Shown piece after piece: positions 9,091 to 19,800 of a stretch of DNA of 64,000 nt. The DNA lies in the NCBI GenBank assembly GCA_029269725.1, contig JARJHS010000003.1:1-64000 (forward strand), written 5' to 3'. The notes below the pieces were generated by a model. It did not search any database. It saw only the letters and a program-made list of their open reading frames with translations, and was not told where the DNA came from. The position numbers and the translations under genes were made by a program. The first letter of the stretch is position 1. The number at the start of each line of letters is the position of its first letter. Origin of the DNA: Pollutibacter soli (GTDB taxonomy: Bacteria > Bacteroidota > Bacteroidia > Chitinophagales > Chitinophagaceae).

Positions 9091-9729
9091 TTAGGCAGGT
9101 CTGGATTTAGGAGTTAAGGCTGGTGGCGTAGGTTGGACAGAATGATTTTTGACCGGTTTAATAGTTCTGAGATAAGCGAAAATCGCCTTGAGTTCATCAT
9201 CCGTCATATGCTTTACAGGCATCATAGCCATAGGTGGCAGCAGCGGACGAGACCCTTTCAGACCCTTGCTGGTCATATTGCGTAATGCATACAAAAACTG
9301 CTCTTCGGTCCAGTTGCCCGTTCCGGATGAATCGGGAGTGAGGTTGGCTGAATACGTAATACCCCATGGCCCCACCCAAGAAGTAAAGGTTGCGGTAACC
9401 ACCAATCCTTTTGACTCCATCTGCTTACGATCAACAGCAGGAGCCGGCATGTTTTCCGGATGGCCGGATAACATAAGAGAAGAATCATCGACCGGGCCCT
9501 GTGGGGTCATTTTTTTCGGCGTATGGCAATCGTTGCAACCACCGATCGTTACCAGGTGTTCACCCCACTCGACCTGCGAATTAAAGCCACCGAATTGAGG
9601 TTTTTCTGCTGCTACAGCTTTGACTTCTTCTTCGGGTTTAGGTTCTTCCGTCTTGGATCCGGAACAGCCATAAATGCTGAATGCCGCCACTACCAGGCAG
9701 CCGCCGACGAACATTGCGTGCTTGTTCAT
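9091..9729 (-). CDS. Monoheme c-type cytochrome lipoprotein
   Basis: This exported lipoprotein has signal 'MNKHAMFVGGCLVVAAFSIY' and then 'GCSG', with Cys22 as the lipid site. A Glu/Lys/Pro-rich linker follows, then a cytochrome c domain with one CxxCH heme motif ('GGCNDCHTPK', Cys65, Cys68, His69). Several Met in 'LPPMAMMPVKHMTDDELKAI' could supply the axial ligand. The closing 'LKAIFAYLRTIKPVKN' helix is typical of class I c-type cytochromes and of cytochrome subunits of periplasmic dehydrogenases. It probably carries electrons in the periplasm. No dehydrogenase partner is next to it, so the donor is unknown. It is transcribed alone, with a palindromic terminator downstream. Confidence 0.88.
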   Translation of the reverse strand: MNKHAMFVGGCLVVAAFSIYGCSGSKTEEPKPEEEVKAVAAEKPQFGGFNSQVEWGEHLVTIGGCNDCHTPKKMTPQGPVDDSSLMLSGHPENMPAPAVDRKQMESKGLVVTATFTSWVGPWGITYSANLTPDSSGTGNWTEEQFLYALRNMTSKGLKGSRPLLPPMAMMPVKHMTDDELKAIFAYLRTIKPVKNHSVQPTPPALTPKSRPA

Positions 9730-10007
9730 AATGATTGACTTTATTGTATGGAATGGTTTACCAACCTCGTCAGGGCAACGATTAAATTATCATTTTGAAA
9801 TAACAGGGGGTACAAAAGGCATCGATAAAAAGCATCCCTTAGTTAGCAGTAATCACATCGATTGTTTTGCAGCGAAGTCTTTATGCACAGAAGTTAGGAA
9901 GATTCCGGAAAATTCCAATATTTTATTTTCAAACCTTTCTGAAATAAAACTACAGTTCAGCCTGGGAAATATTGGAGTCATTATCACCTAAATCATTCCC
10001 TCCTTCC

Positions 10008-10030
10008 TACTCACTACGTACTACTTACTA
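10008..10030. repeat. CTACT-word intergenic repeat overlapping a stop codon
   Basis: Words such as CTACTCACTACGTACTACTT run into the last codons and TAG stop of the amidohydrolase gene, so the repeat supplies the stop (10021-10023) and probably the last residues. It resembles the other short-word repeats at gene ends in this window. Confidence 0.4.
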
Positions 10031-10935
10031 TTTAAAAACCTTTCCGCATTGTTATAAAAAATATCCTCCTTGTCCTTTTTCGTAAGGAAATCCAGACTAT
10101 TCAGAAACTGAACAGATTTTTCAATCGAATATGGCCAGATCATCTGATCCGAACCAAACATCACTTTGTTGAGATAACCTGCTTCTTTGGCATTCCGAAG
10201 AAATATTTTTACTGATCTCTGTGCATTTGGTTCCACCCATAACATCACTGCGATATCAGTATATAACTGAGGATAGTAAGCCATCAATCTTAACGCGTGT
10301 TCGTGCCAATCTTCCGCACCTGCGTGCATCAGATATATCCTGAGTTTTGGAAATTCCACCAGTACATCTTCAATTAAATATGGATCACCCAAACTAAGTC
10401 TCGCCTTCGGAGACCAGGAGTAAGTACCGCCAGGATCTCCGCCACCGGAATGGACTGCCACGGGAATATTATACTTTTCGCAAATCCGCAGATAGGGTTT
10501 CCATCCGGCATCGCTTAAAGTTCCACCGGAATAATATGGTGCGATCTCTCCGAATATTTCAATCTTTTTCTCCTGCACCAGTTTTTCAAATTTTACCGAA
10601 TCAAGACCATAGTCATCCGGACTAAACATAAGGATACCACGAATCAATCGATGGCTGCTGTCTTTTTCAACCCATTCATCAACGCTTTCCGGGTGTCCGC
10701 TTACCACAGCTTTCAGAATGTTTAATTTTTTAAGGGCGGCAAAGGTCTCAATTCTGTGCGCCCCAGCGTTAGCCGCGCCTTTCTTCCCATAAAAATCAGG
10801 TACATTCTCGCGCGCTCCCCAATCCTTATCAAAATAAGAATGCAAATGCATATCAATGATCCTTGTTTGCGCAGAAACAAACAATGAGGTCAATGAAAAA
10901 ATCAAAAGCAGTAAATTCTTTTGCAGGGTCAACAT
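10021..10935 (-). CDS. Exported amidohydrolase family protein (Amidohydro_2-like)
   Basis: This is a metal-dependent TIM-barrel hydrolase or decarboxylase of the amidohydrolase_2 type (PF04909). A signal peptide (about residues 1-23, 'LLLLIFSLTSLFVSAQ') precedes 'RIIDMHLHSYFD', which carries the metal-binding HxH (His30, His32). Later motifs are 'VAVHSGGGDPG', 'RIYLMHAGAED' and 'VMFGSDQMIWPYS', whose Asp is the expected catalytic residue. It ends with 'KKDKEDIFYNNAERFLNSK', standard for this family. Its start lies 2 bp after the stop of the dioxygenase-like gene, so the two form an operon and probably act on the same aromatic-derived or lactone substrate. Export to the periplasm is unusual for the pathway enzymes of this family. 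Confidence 0.82.
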   Translation of the reverse strand: MLTLQKNLLLLIFSLTSLFVSAQTRIIDMHLHSYFDKDWGARENVPDFYGKKGAANAGAHRIETFAALKKLNILKAVVSGHPESVDEWVEKDSSHRLIRGILMFSPDDYGLDSVKFEKLVQEKKIEIFGEIAPYYSGGTLSDAGWKPYLRICEKYNIPVAVHSGGGDPGGTYSWSPKARLSLGDPYLIEDVLVEFPKLRIYLMHAGAEDWHEHALRLMAYYPQLYTDIAVMLWVEPNAQRSVKIFLRNAKEAGYLNKVMFGSDQMIWPYSIEKSVQFLNSLDFLTKKDKEDIFYNNAERFLNSK

Positions 10936-10937
10936 CT

Positions 10938-11840
10938 TCAGGTGGCTGATTTATCTTTCAGAAAAATACTGATCGGGGATCTCTTATTACCCCATTTGCT
11001 TTCAATCGTCATCTGGATTACTCCTTCCGGCTTCAATACAAATGATAACTTTTCGTAGCTGCCATCGGGCATTCCGGGCGATTCAAAACTATTTTCTCCA
11101 ATGTATTTATAACCTTCACCAAACACCTCATTTTTTATCCACAAAGTGTTATCCTTTTTAAAAATCTCCATTTTCTTATTCGCATCCGAAATATCGGTAT
11201 ACGTTCCCGTTAGTTTATCAAGCGAGGCAGATTCCGGGACAAGGTTGGTGGTCATGCTTACATTATATACAATTTTCTGGCTACCGGATTTCAGTTTTTG
11301 TACTTTAAGTATCCTGCTTTTTGATGTAGCGGCGCTTGAAGCAGGATCGTCCTTGATATGCTCATCTCCTTCAAAATACAATTGTGTAACGAGTGGCATA
11401 TAACCTTTTGCTGTCACCATCAGGTGAAAATGAGCAGGACGTATAAACCCAACGCCGCCATAAGGCACCGGCATCATGGTATTGAATTTATAATTGCCTT
11501 TATCATCAGTAAATACTGTACCCCTGTAACGAAACTCCTGAGTGGAATTGTCATACTGACCTTCACTATCGCAATGCCATAATTCCACTTTTGCATTTAC
11601 ATACGGCGTGACACAATCCGTATGTCGGATCTTACCACTCAATTCGACCGGAGTTCCTTTAGCGCCGGGGAAAACAAGACTGCTTCGTACCGGGCTATCG
11701 GGTCGGTAAAATGGGCCCAGTATATCTGTCGTCGTTTCGCAATCGCCGATGAATTTCTGACCATCGAAATGAATAAATCCGGAAGATGAGACGGCGATAA
11801 CCGACAGACCGGAGTTGAAGATAAAATCCCTGCGTTTCAT
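10938..11840 (-). CDS. Exported intradiol ring-cleavage dioxygenase-like protein
   Basis: This is a non-heme Fe(III) dioxygenase of the protocatechuate 3,4-dioxygenase/catechol 1,2-dioxygenase fold. It has a Tat/Sec-like N-terminus ('MKRRDFIFNSGLSVIAV'), then 'ILGPFYRPDSP' and the beta-sandwich core. The four expected iron ligands are visible: Tyr96 ('GQYDN'), Tyr127 ('PVPYG'), His137 and His139 ('RPAHFHL'). A C-terminal segment from about residue 205 ('LTGTYTDISDANKKMEIF') is an extra domain of roughly 95 residues not present in classical enzymes. The gene is first in an operon with the amidohydrolase. The substrate could be a catechol, or the fold could serve as a binding protein. Confidence 0.82.
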   Translation of the reverse strand: MKRRDFIFNSGLSVIAVSSSGFIHFDGQKFIGDCETTTDILGPFYRPDSPVRSSLVFPGAKGTPVELSGKIRHTDCVTPYVNAKVELWHCDSEGQYDNSTQEFRYRGTVFTDDKGNYKFNTMMPVPYGGVGFIRPAHFHLMVTAKGYMPLVTQLYFEGDEHIKDDPASSAATSKSRILKVQKLKSGSQKIVYNVSMTTNLVPESASLDKLTGTYTDISDANKKMEIFKKDNTLWIKNEVFGEGYKYIGENSFESPGMPDGSYEKLSFVLKPEGVIQMTIESKWGNKRSPISIFLKDKSAT

Positions 11841-12013
11841 ATGCTGTAAGTTTTAAGTGATAAACTATTCTTCATCGTCAGCAACATGATTTTTTTCAAA
11901 GGAGAATCCGGAGTATGCAATCAGAAAGAAACAATTTATATAGGCAGGGATTGTGTGAAGGAGTATGACGTTAAATACTGTTCATCTTCAAAATTCCAAT
12001 CAGCAAAAAAATA

Positions 12014-12820
12014 CTACTGCTCCTTTTCAGTAGCAATTCTTTTTACAAAATCTTCATACCCGGTCTTAAACTGCTGGTATTGGTAAGCCCCGTTTTGCGG
12101 CTGATCCTCACCGGTAGTTGCTTCGTTCACAAGTTCGAAATAGGCCTGCGGATATTCATCAGAATAAAGGCCCGGCAACACTCCCATTCGGTTCAATCCG
12201 AGATAAATAGAAAAAAGAAAAAAGATAGAAGCAATCAGCAACGAATGATCTTTTAGTTTAAATATGATCGAAAACCCGGACTCTGTTTTTCCCTTTACAA
12301 TCGCAGTGCCGCTAAACGTACAGTAGATAATGTCCGCCAGCAAAACTACAAAAGCAATGGTACCGATCACTTCAGCTGACGGTTCATGCAAAGGCATCAG
12401 CAACAAAGCAAGTAAAAATAACATCAGGCTTGAATAAAATGCGATCACCGGGTATGCCAGCTTCGGTTGCTCATACATCATCTCTCTACTCAGCCTCATC
12501 ATGCGTCGGGCATACACGAGTATCAATAATAAGGACACCAATGCCAGTAAAATCTCCGTGCCCGGAATGCGGAAATAAAAAACGCGAAGGGCAAGCAGAA
12601 CTGAAATTATTGCAAGACAAAACATTTCAATTATAGCAAAAGTTTTCTTTGGACCTTTTGCCCTGATCTGACTTATGCCCCTCCAAAGAAAAATGATGGC
12701 AAAGGTTATCCCTACCAGGCCAAGAATAGTTAGCCCATAACTATTTTGAGCCATGGAAGCAAAAGCTCCCATGATCAGCAGGAAGAAAAGAATGTAAAAT
12801 AATTGTGCGTACCTGTTCAT
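12014..12820 (-). CDS. 7-TM membrane protein of the cyclase-TIR/nSTAND1 operon
   Basis: I do not recognise the family. The protein has seven hydrophobic segments, from 'LFYILFFLLIMGAFASMAQ' near the N-terminus to 'LLIASIFFLFSIYLGL' at about residue 205. A soluble C-terminal tail of about 55 residues, rich in Tyr, Gln and Glu ('GAYQYQQFKTGYEDFVKRI'), follows. Its ATG overlaps the stop of the upstream nSTAND1 gene (TAATG, 12818-12822), which implies translational coupling. It is the last gene of the operon. By position it could be a membrane partner or effector of the ATPases, but this is inference from context only. Confidence 0.8.
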   Translation of the reverse strand: MNRYAQLFYILFFLLIMGAFASMAQNSYGLTILGLVGITFAIIFLWRGISQIRAKGPKKTFAIIEMFCLAIISVLLALRVFYFRIPGTEILLALVSLLLILVYARRMMRLSREMMYEQPKLAYPVIAFYSSLMLFLLALLLMPLHEPSAEVIGTIAFVVLLADIIYCTFSGTAIVKGKTESGFSIIFKLKDHSLLIASIFFLFSIYLGLNRMGVLPGLYSDEYPQAYFELVNEATTGEDQPQNGAYQYQQFKTGYEDFVKRIATEKEQ

Positions 12821-15800
12821 TAATTTGGCAAAAAGTCTGTGTGATGATAGTTATGCAATAAAGCATTGTCTACTTCTTCCCAGCGCTTGTTATTATTCTG
12901 TTTTTCTTTTGCACGGGAAGCTCCCATCATTATTTCTGTTCTGCATTGAAGGTCCTGCGACTCAGTCAATGTATTTGGAATTGATGTAAGCGCCCGATAA
13001 TAATTTCCTTCAAGCGTTATACCCTGTATCTGTGCAAGGATACCTCTGAGTTTATTTTGCTCAGGGATATCTCTCAACACTTCGGCGGATGCCATGTTTA
13101 TTCTTTTACTCCCGATTTCAGATAGAACGCGGATTAAATCAGGTCGGGAATCCAGAAGACCAATGGAATTAGAAAAATCAGCCTTCAGCATTTTTGCCCA
13201 GGCAGAATCCGCGAAAATGAATGCTTCGGGGTTTGCATTTCGCTGGTACAAAGCTTCGGTCATCGCACTGTATACAATCACCTTCTCCATATTTCCGGGA
13301 AATAATTCAGCGACAACAACGGCATCTTTGATATGACCAGCCTTACCAAGATTTGCTGCGAGGTATTTCATTTGGTTATATATAAATCCTTTTTCAAGGT
13401 ATTCATATCGATCTGAAGATTGCCTGAGGGTCTGAACATCGATCTGCGAAAAATATTTCAGGCCTGATGTTGTATCCCCCCGGTCAAAAGAGCGACTGCT
13501 GAGTACGAGCAGCAGGAGGTTTTTATCAAATTCATTTCCGTTCGGATGCTGCGACACGTACATCAGAATCGATTTCATTGCTGTGTCCGGTAACTTAAAA
13601 TTATTACTGTACAAAGATCTCGAAAGCTGCGGCTGAACTTCAAACGCCTTGGTAACCCAGAGATGCAAAAGTTTCAAATCATTACCATTCCGGAAATAGC
13701 CAGATAATAAATTCTTTCGAAGCAGGTAATTAAACAGGTAATCGCCGTGATAGGTCCAGGCAAACCATCCGTCCCTGTAATCAGGATATAAAAAAAGACT
13801 TTCCCGCGACTGTTGTCCGGTTCGGAAACCATCGCTGTTATAAATCAGCGTTGTGCTCTCTGTTCCCTCTTTGTAAGCCTGACTGACAAGTGCGAAAGAT
13901 GCAAAAGATTTTGCTAGCCAATCATCCAGCTGTACTGAATCCAATGGCATTTTTCTGTCACCGCGATACTTGTATTCGAAGATGGCTTTACGTTTATAAT
14001 TCATTGCCTCTTCGAAATTTCGTTCATCTGCATCCGGAATTTTTTGAATAAGGCTGTCGTAATCATGCATCATAGCATCGTATACATAGCGTTCGCTGAA
14101 ATATAGGTTAGGATAGATGTAACCACGAATTGACCTGTAAAAATTTTTCTGGATATTGATCCAATAGAGATGGGTTATATAACCAGAACGAATAACCGCG
14201 TTTCGGACAAGTGTGATGGGTGGATTATCTTCTGTGTGTATGGCAATCCAGTTCAGAAAACGCGGAATGAGTGCATTGTGCCTGTACTGGTAAAGGTAGC
14301 CAAGTACGTTCAGGTGATTGTTCAGCACACGTGGTAATTCGAAATAAGGTCGTTGGTTGTTGTCCAGCAACTGCTGAAAACACCATTCTGTTTTTTCAAT
14401 ATTTCCTGCGGCGGCATACATCGATGCTAGTGTATGGTATCCGCCATTAAAATCAAATGACTGTCGGCCGCCCGGTTCAAAGGCTCCCTTGGGATAATAT
14501 ATGTTGAATGCTTTCCGGGCAGCTTCATTTTCTGCCGGTGAGATCGCGCCAAGGAGATGATTGATTTTTTCAACCGACACAGATCCAAATGTCAGCCAGT
14601 AATGAACAATCAGGTTGAGCTCGGTAGAGATCGTCGGCCGGAATAGTTCCGTGTGCTGATAAAACTGCAATGCGAGCTCATATCCTTTATCGGCAATCGC
14701 ACGCAGCTTTTCTCTTTTTACCGCTCCAGGATTATAATATTCGTCCATTGCAAGACGAATCATAAATTCATTGCCCTGCGTAACCCTGAACTCCGGCGCA
14801 AAATCATATTCCTTAGAAAGCAAAAGATCTGAAGTGAGTGTAAATAGATTTCCCACAAGCACTGACGTGTCGTGCTTCCTGAGGTTAACCAGCAGCCCAT
14901 ACACCTGCGCAGCCATCTGTAACTGGTCGCGTTTATTTAAGGTCTTGAGGTATTTCATGATGGCTCCTTCTTCAAATCTTTCTTCACTAATCAGGTAAAG
15001 ACCTTTGTTGAAAACGGTTACCTCCTGGCTGCTCAGTAACTTACCCGATTCACTTCTTACCCTGTCCAGAACATTGCCGTTTTTCTTTTCATCGGCATTA
15101 TACCAGTAAAAGCCGGTAAGTACCAACATAATAAAAATGGCCAACAGGGTTGCGATTCGACGTACCCCATACTTCATAAATGTGCGTGCGAAAATCTCCT
15201 TGGATGCACTCTTCTTTAAGAAAAGATCCGCCTCAGTCAACAGTTTTGATGCATCACGCTCTTTCTTTTCCCGGGTTTCAGACACACCAGCATAACGCAT
15301 GATCCACGCGAGGTTCGGTTTTGACTCAGCATACCAGTTCTCAAAAAAAGTCAACGGTCCTATTGGCAACAAATAACCGCTCTTCTGACCGCTTTGTTTC
15401 CAGCGATCAAATTGTTTTCTGAAGTCGAGCCATATACTATAAGATTCAAATTCCTTATTAGCCCAAATTTCCAGCTTATCCCAGTTGCGGATCAGGCTCT
15501 CGTGCGTAATGTCCAGGACGGTTTCCGGCTCCAGCTCAAAACTGGCCGGGTCGAGGGTTTTGAAAGGATGTATGAAGGAATTGCCTTCCTCACGAAAAAT
15601 ATTGATCACCTTACCAATAATGGTAGTAGTGATTTTGGGAACATTGATCAGGCCTGTAATTTCCGCCAGCGTCATACGGTTTCTTACTGCACGACTGTTA
15701 TCAATTTTTGTAAGACCTGTAAACGTGGTCGAAATGATTCTTTTTACTTCCTCATCGGATAAAGGAACTCCTGTACCCTGGCTATTGTAAATTGATGCAG

Positions 15801-16866
15801 CATTTTCATACAACAGGTTTGCATGGATATCAATTACCCGGCTCAATCCTGTCTGATTATAAAATTGTTTATGTGCCTCTGGGAGTCGGTTAAACCATTG
15901 TTGAAAACGATTGAAATCTTCATCAGGCAAATCCTCCGGCGGCATACCTCCTACCATGGCATAATGAATAAGATCCATCTGGTCCTGGCCGCGATCTGCA
16001 GCGAGCCATACCTGGTTCAATGCGTGTTGAAGTATTGGCAACTGATCCACACCGTCAGCCATATCAAATACCAGGCGTTCGATCAGACGTTGAGAAATTC
16101 GATTTCCGCTTAATAGTGCCGGCTCTTCAATCACTTCCTTCAAATCCATTCGCTTGAGCCGCGGTACAAAAAACTGTGAGAAGCCAATATACTCCGGAAG
16201 TCCGCGGAACGCAGAACACTGCCCGATATAATCGGACCGCATCGTACATACTATAAAGACGGGTAAGTTCCTTTTGATGGCAATGCGCGCTGATTCCAGC
16301 ATTAGATTAACAACGATCTGCGCATCTGTAGACGGCACATCGTTATAAAAATTTTCAGGGTTGGTAAAGAATTCTTCAAACTGATCCGCAATGATCATCA
16401 GGTTGGCAGCATGCCTTTGCTTTTCCTTACTGTCTTTTTCTGTTATCTGTGCGTCACCTGATTCAGCAGCCGGGTAACAGGCAGATTGCGTATACAGATC
16501 TATCAGTGACGAATAACCGCGGCGCAGTTCCGTTTCTACTGTTACCGGATTTAAGTTAAGTTTTTCGGCCAGCGACAACGCAAGGTTATGAACAGGATTT
16601 CTTTCAGGCCGGAATGATGCAATCGCCCAGTTGGAATATTTTGCTTTGAAAAAACCAGCCCTGGCATTGGGTACGAGCCCTCCGTAAATCAATGAAGATT
16701 TTCCCTCACCGGACGCACCGGACACCATCAGGAATTTATTCTGCTCCAGCAATGCAGTGATCTGATCCACCTGCTGATCGCGGCCTTTGAAATAAATACT
16801 TTCATCCTCCGTAAATGAACGAAGGCCGGGATAAGGACATATCGGAACGAAATCAGTTATTTTCAT
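12820..16866 (-). CDS. Giant nSTAND1-type NTPase with one TM helix (copy 2)
   Basis: This 1348-residue protein has an N-terminal novel-STAND NTPase 1 module. It opens with 'CPYPGLRSFTEDESIYFKGR', followed by Walker A 'GASGEGKSS' (50-58), Walker B 'IIADQFEEFF' (Asp161) and a sensor Arg in 'CTMRSDYIGQC' (Arg210). The module closes with the STAND-typical 'DITHESLIRNW' near 452-462. One TM helix (about 571-589, 'IATLLAIFIMLVLTGFYWY') separates it from a C-terminal region of about 750 residues, mostly helical and solenoid-like, with no recognised domain. STAND NTPases are ATP-driven switches that oligomerise on sensing a signal. The gene overlaps its upstream paralogue by 14 bp (ATG inside the preceding end). 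Whether the C-terminal part is periplasmic is inferred from the single helix. Confidence 0.85.
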   Translation of the reverse strand: MKITDFVPICPYPGLRSFTEDESIYFKGRDQQVDQITALLEQNKFLMVSGASGEGKSSLIYGGLVPNARAGFFKAKYSNWAIASFRPERNPVHNLALSLAEKLNLNPVTVETELRRGYSSLIDLYTQSACYPAAESGDAQITEKDSKEKQRHAANLMIIADQFEEFFTNPENFYNDVPSTDAQIVVNLMLESARIAIKRNLPVFIVCTMRSDYIGQCSAFRGLPEYIGFSQFFVPRLKRMDLKEVIEEPALLSGNRISQRLIERLVFDMADGVDQLPILQHALNQVWLAADRGQDQMDLIHYAMVGGMPPEDLPDEDFNRFQQWFNRLPEAHKQFYNQTGLSRVIDIHANLLYENAASIYNSQGTGVPLSDEEVKRIISTTFTGLTKIDNSRAVRNRMTLAEITGLINVPKITTTIIGKVINIFREEGNSFIHPFKTLDPASFELEPETVLDITHESLIRNWDKLEIWANKEFESYSIWLDFRKQFDRWKQSGQKSGYLLPIGPLTFFENWYAESKPNLAWIMRYAGVSETREKKERDASKLLTEADLFLKKSASKEIFARTFMKYGVRRIATLLAIFIMLVLTGFYWYNADEKKNGNVLDRVRSESGKLLSSQEVTVFNKGLYLISEERFEEGAIMKYLKTLNKRDQLQMAAQVYGLLVNLRKHDTSVLVGNLFTLTSDLLLSKEYDFAPEFRVTQGNEFMIRLAMDEYYNPGAVKREKLRAIADKGYELALQFYQHTELFRPTISTELNLIVHYWLTFGSVSVEKINHLLGAISPAENEAARKAFNIYYPKGAFEPGGRQSFDFNGGYHTLASMYAAAGNIEKTEWCFQQLLDNNQRPYFELPRVLNNHLNVLGYLYQYRHNALIPRFLNWIAIHTEDNPPITLVRNAVIRSGYITHLYWINIQKNFYRSIRGYIYPNLYFSERYVYDAMMHDYDSLIQKIPDADERNFEEAMNYKRKAIFEYKYRGDRKMPLDSVQLDDWLAKSFASFALVSQAYKEGTESTTLIYNSDGFRTGQQSRESLFLYPDYRDGWFAWTYHGDYLFNYLLRKNLLSGYFRNGNDLKLLHLWVTKAFEVQPQLSRSLYSNNFKLPDTAMKSILMYVSQHPNGNEFDKNLLLLVLSSRSFDRGDTTSGLKYFSQIDVQTLRQSSDRYEYLEKGFIYNQMKYLAANLGKAGHIKDAVVVAELFPGNMEKVIVYSAMTEALYQRNANPEAFIFADSAWAKMLKADFSNSIGLLDSRPDLIRVLSEIGSKRINMASAEVLRDIPEQNKLRGILAQIQGITLEGNYYRALTSIPNTLTESQDLQCRTEIMMGASRAKEKQNNNKRWEEVDNALLHNYHHTDFLPN

Positions 16867-19800
16867 CTATATACCTTAAATCCAGAATTGAAAGAGGGGT
16901 GTAGTTGCTGTTATATCTATCCCATTCCTTACCGGAAATCTTTTTTCTCAGATTATAATTGTAAAGAATCAGGGCATAAAAATCACAGATATCCGTATCA
17001 GAGCAGAGTTCAGGAATATTTGATTTCGCTTCAAAAAGTTTATCATCAAATCCTAAAGCCCCACAGATATAGGATGTTGCATAAAACCGGGTCGGAATAT
17101 TTTTAATAATACTGAAAGCATTGTCAATATTCCTGGTTGTTGGATGCAGTGCCAGTGCAGCCGCAATCATTTCCCGGTTAGGCTGATCCTGTGTAGTTAT
17201 TTCCGAACGCGGCAATTGGGCTTTTGCAGAATCAAGTAACTGTGCAGCCAATGGTCCCGCATTATTTGAGATTTGCATCTGGTAAGACGCATATGCATAT
17301 AAAGATGACCGGTTGATCGGACTTTTAAACACATTTATTAACCGCTGTGCTTTCTCCGGCTGTCCATATTCATACAACGCTTTCACTGCGAAAGCGATCA
17401 TGCGAAATGACTGATTTGAAATGTTACCAGCGAATTCTTTTGCCCTGAGTATATTGAAAAAATTTACCGGTATCAAATGAGCATAAATCTCCAGCATGCG
17501 GGCAGAATCCTTGTGGAGAAAGGCCTGATAACCACCGTATAGATACAACATATTCAGGTCCGTTTCTTTGGCAAAGGGCAATTTGTCAATCTGTTTCGCC
17601 AGTTCAGATAAAGTTGAATAACTCAATTGCTCTGTTAAAAGAGACGAAGGAGCAAATTGCTTTGCATTATAAGATTCCATCCACCTTGCAAAATTGCTTA
17701 TATCATCCACCGAAGTATACAATTCTGAAAAAAGATTTTTTTTGAGCAGGTACTCAATAAAGGAAGTACTGTAATTAAAAAAGTAAAAAGCACGGGGCTC
17801 AAGTGGATGAAAGGCCGTTCGAAAATCCGGATATACAAACAGATCCTTCATATGCCCAGCTACTTCTTCAACTGAATTAGTACCAATAAAACTTGCTTCC
17901 CGATGAAGAAATTTATCGTTTACCTTACGATAAAATTCTATGGATTGATCGAAGCATTGCTCTGCGGTAGCTTCACCTTCTGACAACGGCTCGACATTCA
18001 ACGACAAAAGAATTCCCTCATTTTTATAAGAGACTGCTGCAAGAAAATTCCTTTCGTCAATATCCTTAATTTCAGTTTGAACAACTTCTCTGTATTTGTT
18101 AAAGAAAAAGCGCAATGGGGCACGTCGGAGAAATTTCAGATTGACGTTTTCGATGGAATTTCCCCAGAAAAATAAATCGATCGAAGCGAATGTTGCATTG
18201 CTGGGTGCTGTTCTTCCGATCAAGCGGTTGTAAAACATCTCACCTGAAATTTTCTTTTTGCTGCAATAATCCTGTACAAAGGCATCGAGTTTATCCAGCT
18301 GATCATAAGTGTAGTAGACTACGGCAATATTGGACGCATTCTCCGGGTTGGCAGTATAGTCGTTCTGGTAATAGATCTGGTTATAGAACAAAAGCGTATC
18401 AATACATTTGGCCACCTGTGCATTATTACCCATGGCGGCGTAGAGATAAGCGAGATCCTGGTACAGCCCGTTAAATGGAAATCCATAACCGGTAGGGCCA
18501 CGAAAAGCTATTTTATCATTCGAAAATTTTTGCTTCAGCCACGGTGTCTGCAAACCGTTATCCATTGGAGAAAGGATACTGATCAATTGCTTAATTTCCT
18601 CACTACTCAGTGCTTTTTGATTTATTGCATTTTCCAGATTCAGCATGAGCTGATCGATATTCTCGAAACTTTCAGGTTGACTTTCCAGAATTTGCTTTAC
18701 GACAGCAGCAGATCGTAAACCATTTCGTTTGCGAAGACTATCGATGCGCGGGTCGGCGTTGTAATAAAACGCCATCTCAATTCCAGTCCTCAGATCCGAG
18801 ATTTCCTTAAGCAATAATGCCAGGCTTACACCATCTTTTTCAGGAACAGGGAACTTTTGCAAGAGACTGTCTGTGGTGAAAAGGCTTTGGGCTATCAATG
18901 AAGCCGGCTCTTTTTCACCCTGTAAAATCAACATCTGAGCAATACCGTTAGTTACATGGATCTGCGTAATCGGATTTTTGACAGCGGCAATTACTTCATC
19001 AATGGTGGTGAGCCCTAGTTTAAGTTCTTCAACTATGAGTGCTGCCTTGGAACCAAGACTCACTTTATTTACAGGTGCCAGCCTCAGCGACTCCTTATGT
19101 ATCAATTGCAGAACGAAATCATTCTGCTTTTTGTACATCCCATTGATCACGAAAGAGCATAATGAAAGCACTACAATCCCCGCAATCACAGCAGCAATTC
19201 GCTTAGGTCCGATCTTCATCAGTTTTCTGGTCAGGTAATATTTCCGCGCTCCCTGGCTCAGAAAATCTTTACTGTCTGTGAGTGTTTTTTCCGCTTTCTC
19301 CAGCTTCACGGTTTTAGCGCTGCTGTCGTCAATGTATCGTGCGATCCAGTGTGGATTTGGTTTTGATTTAATAAACCAGTTTTCGAAATAGGTGAGCTGT
19401 CCGATGGACAACAAAAAGTCTTTTGACTTTTCGCTGTTTACCCAACGACTCAGCTGTTGTTCAAAATCTTTGGAGACGGTGTAACTATCGTATTCTTCTT
19501 TCGCCCATTTATCGAGGTATTGCCAGTTGCGGATCAGGCTTTCATGAGTAATATCCAGGATCTGGTTCGGCTGTATCCTGTTATTCTCCGGATGTTCCTG
19601 GCTGATAAAAGGGTGAATAAATGTACTGCCGGGTTCCCTGAATATGTCGACGACACCGGCAATGGTATCCGAATTGCAGGCCGGATTTGCCGCAATATCA
19701 GTGATCTCACGCAGCGTCATCCTGTTTCTTACTGCACGTCCCTGGTCAATTTTTGTAAGACAAACAAATACGAGGCGGATTATTGCTTTCGCATCGGTGT

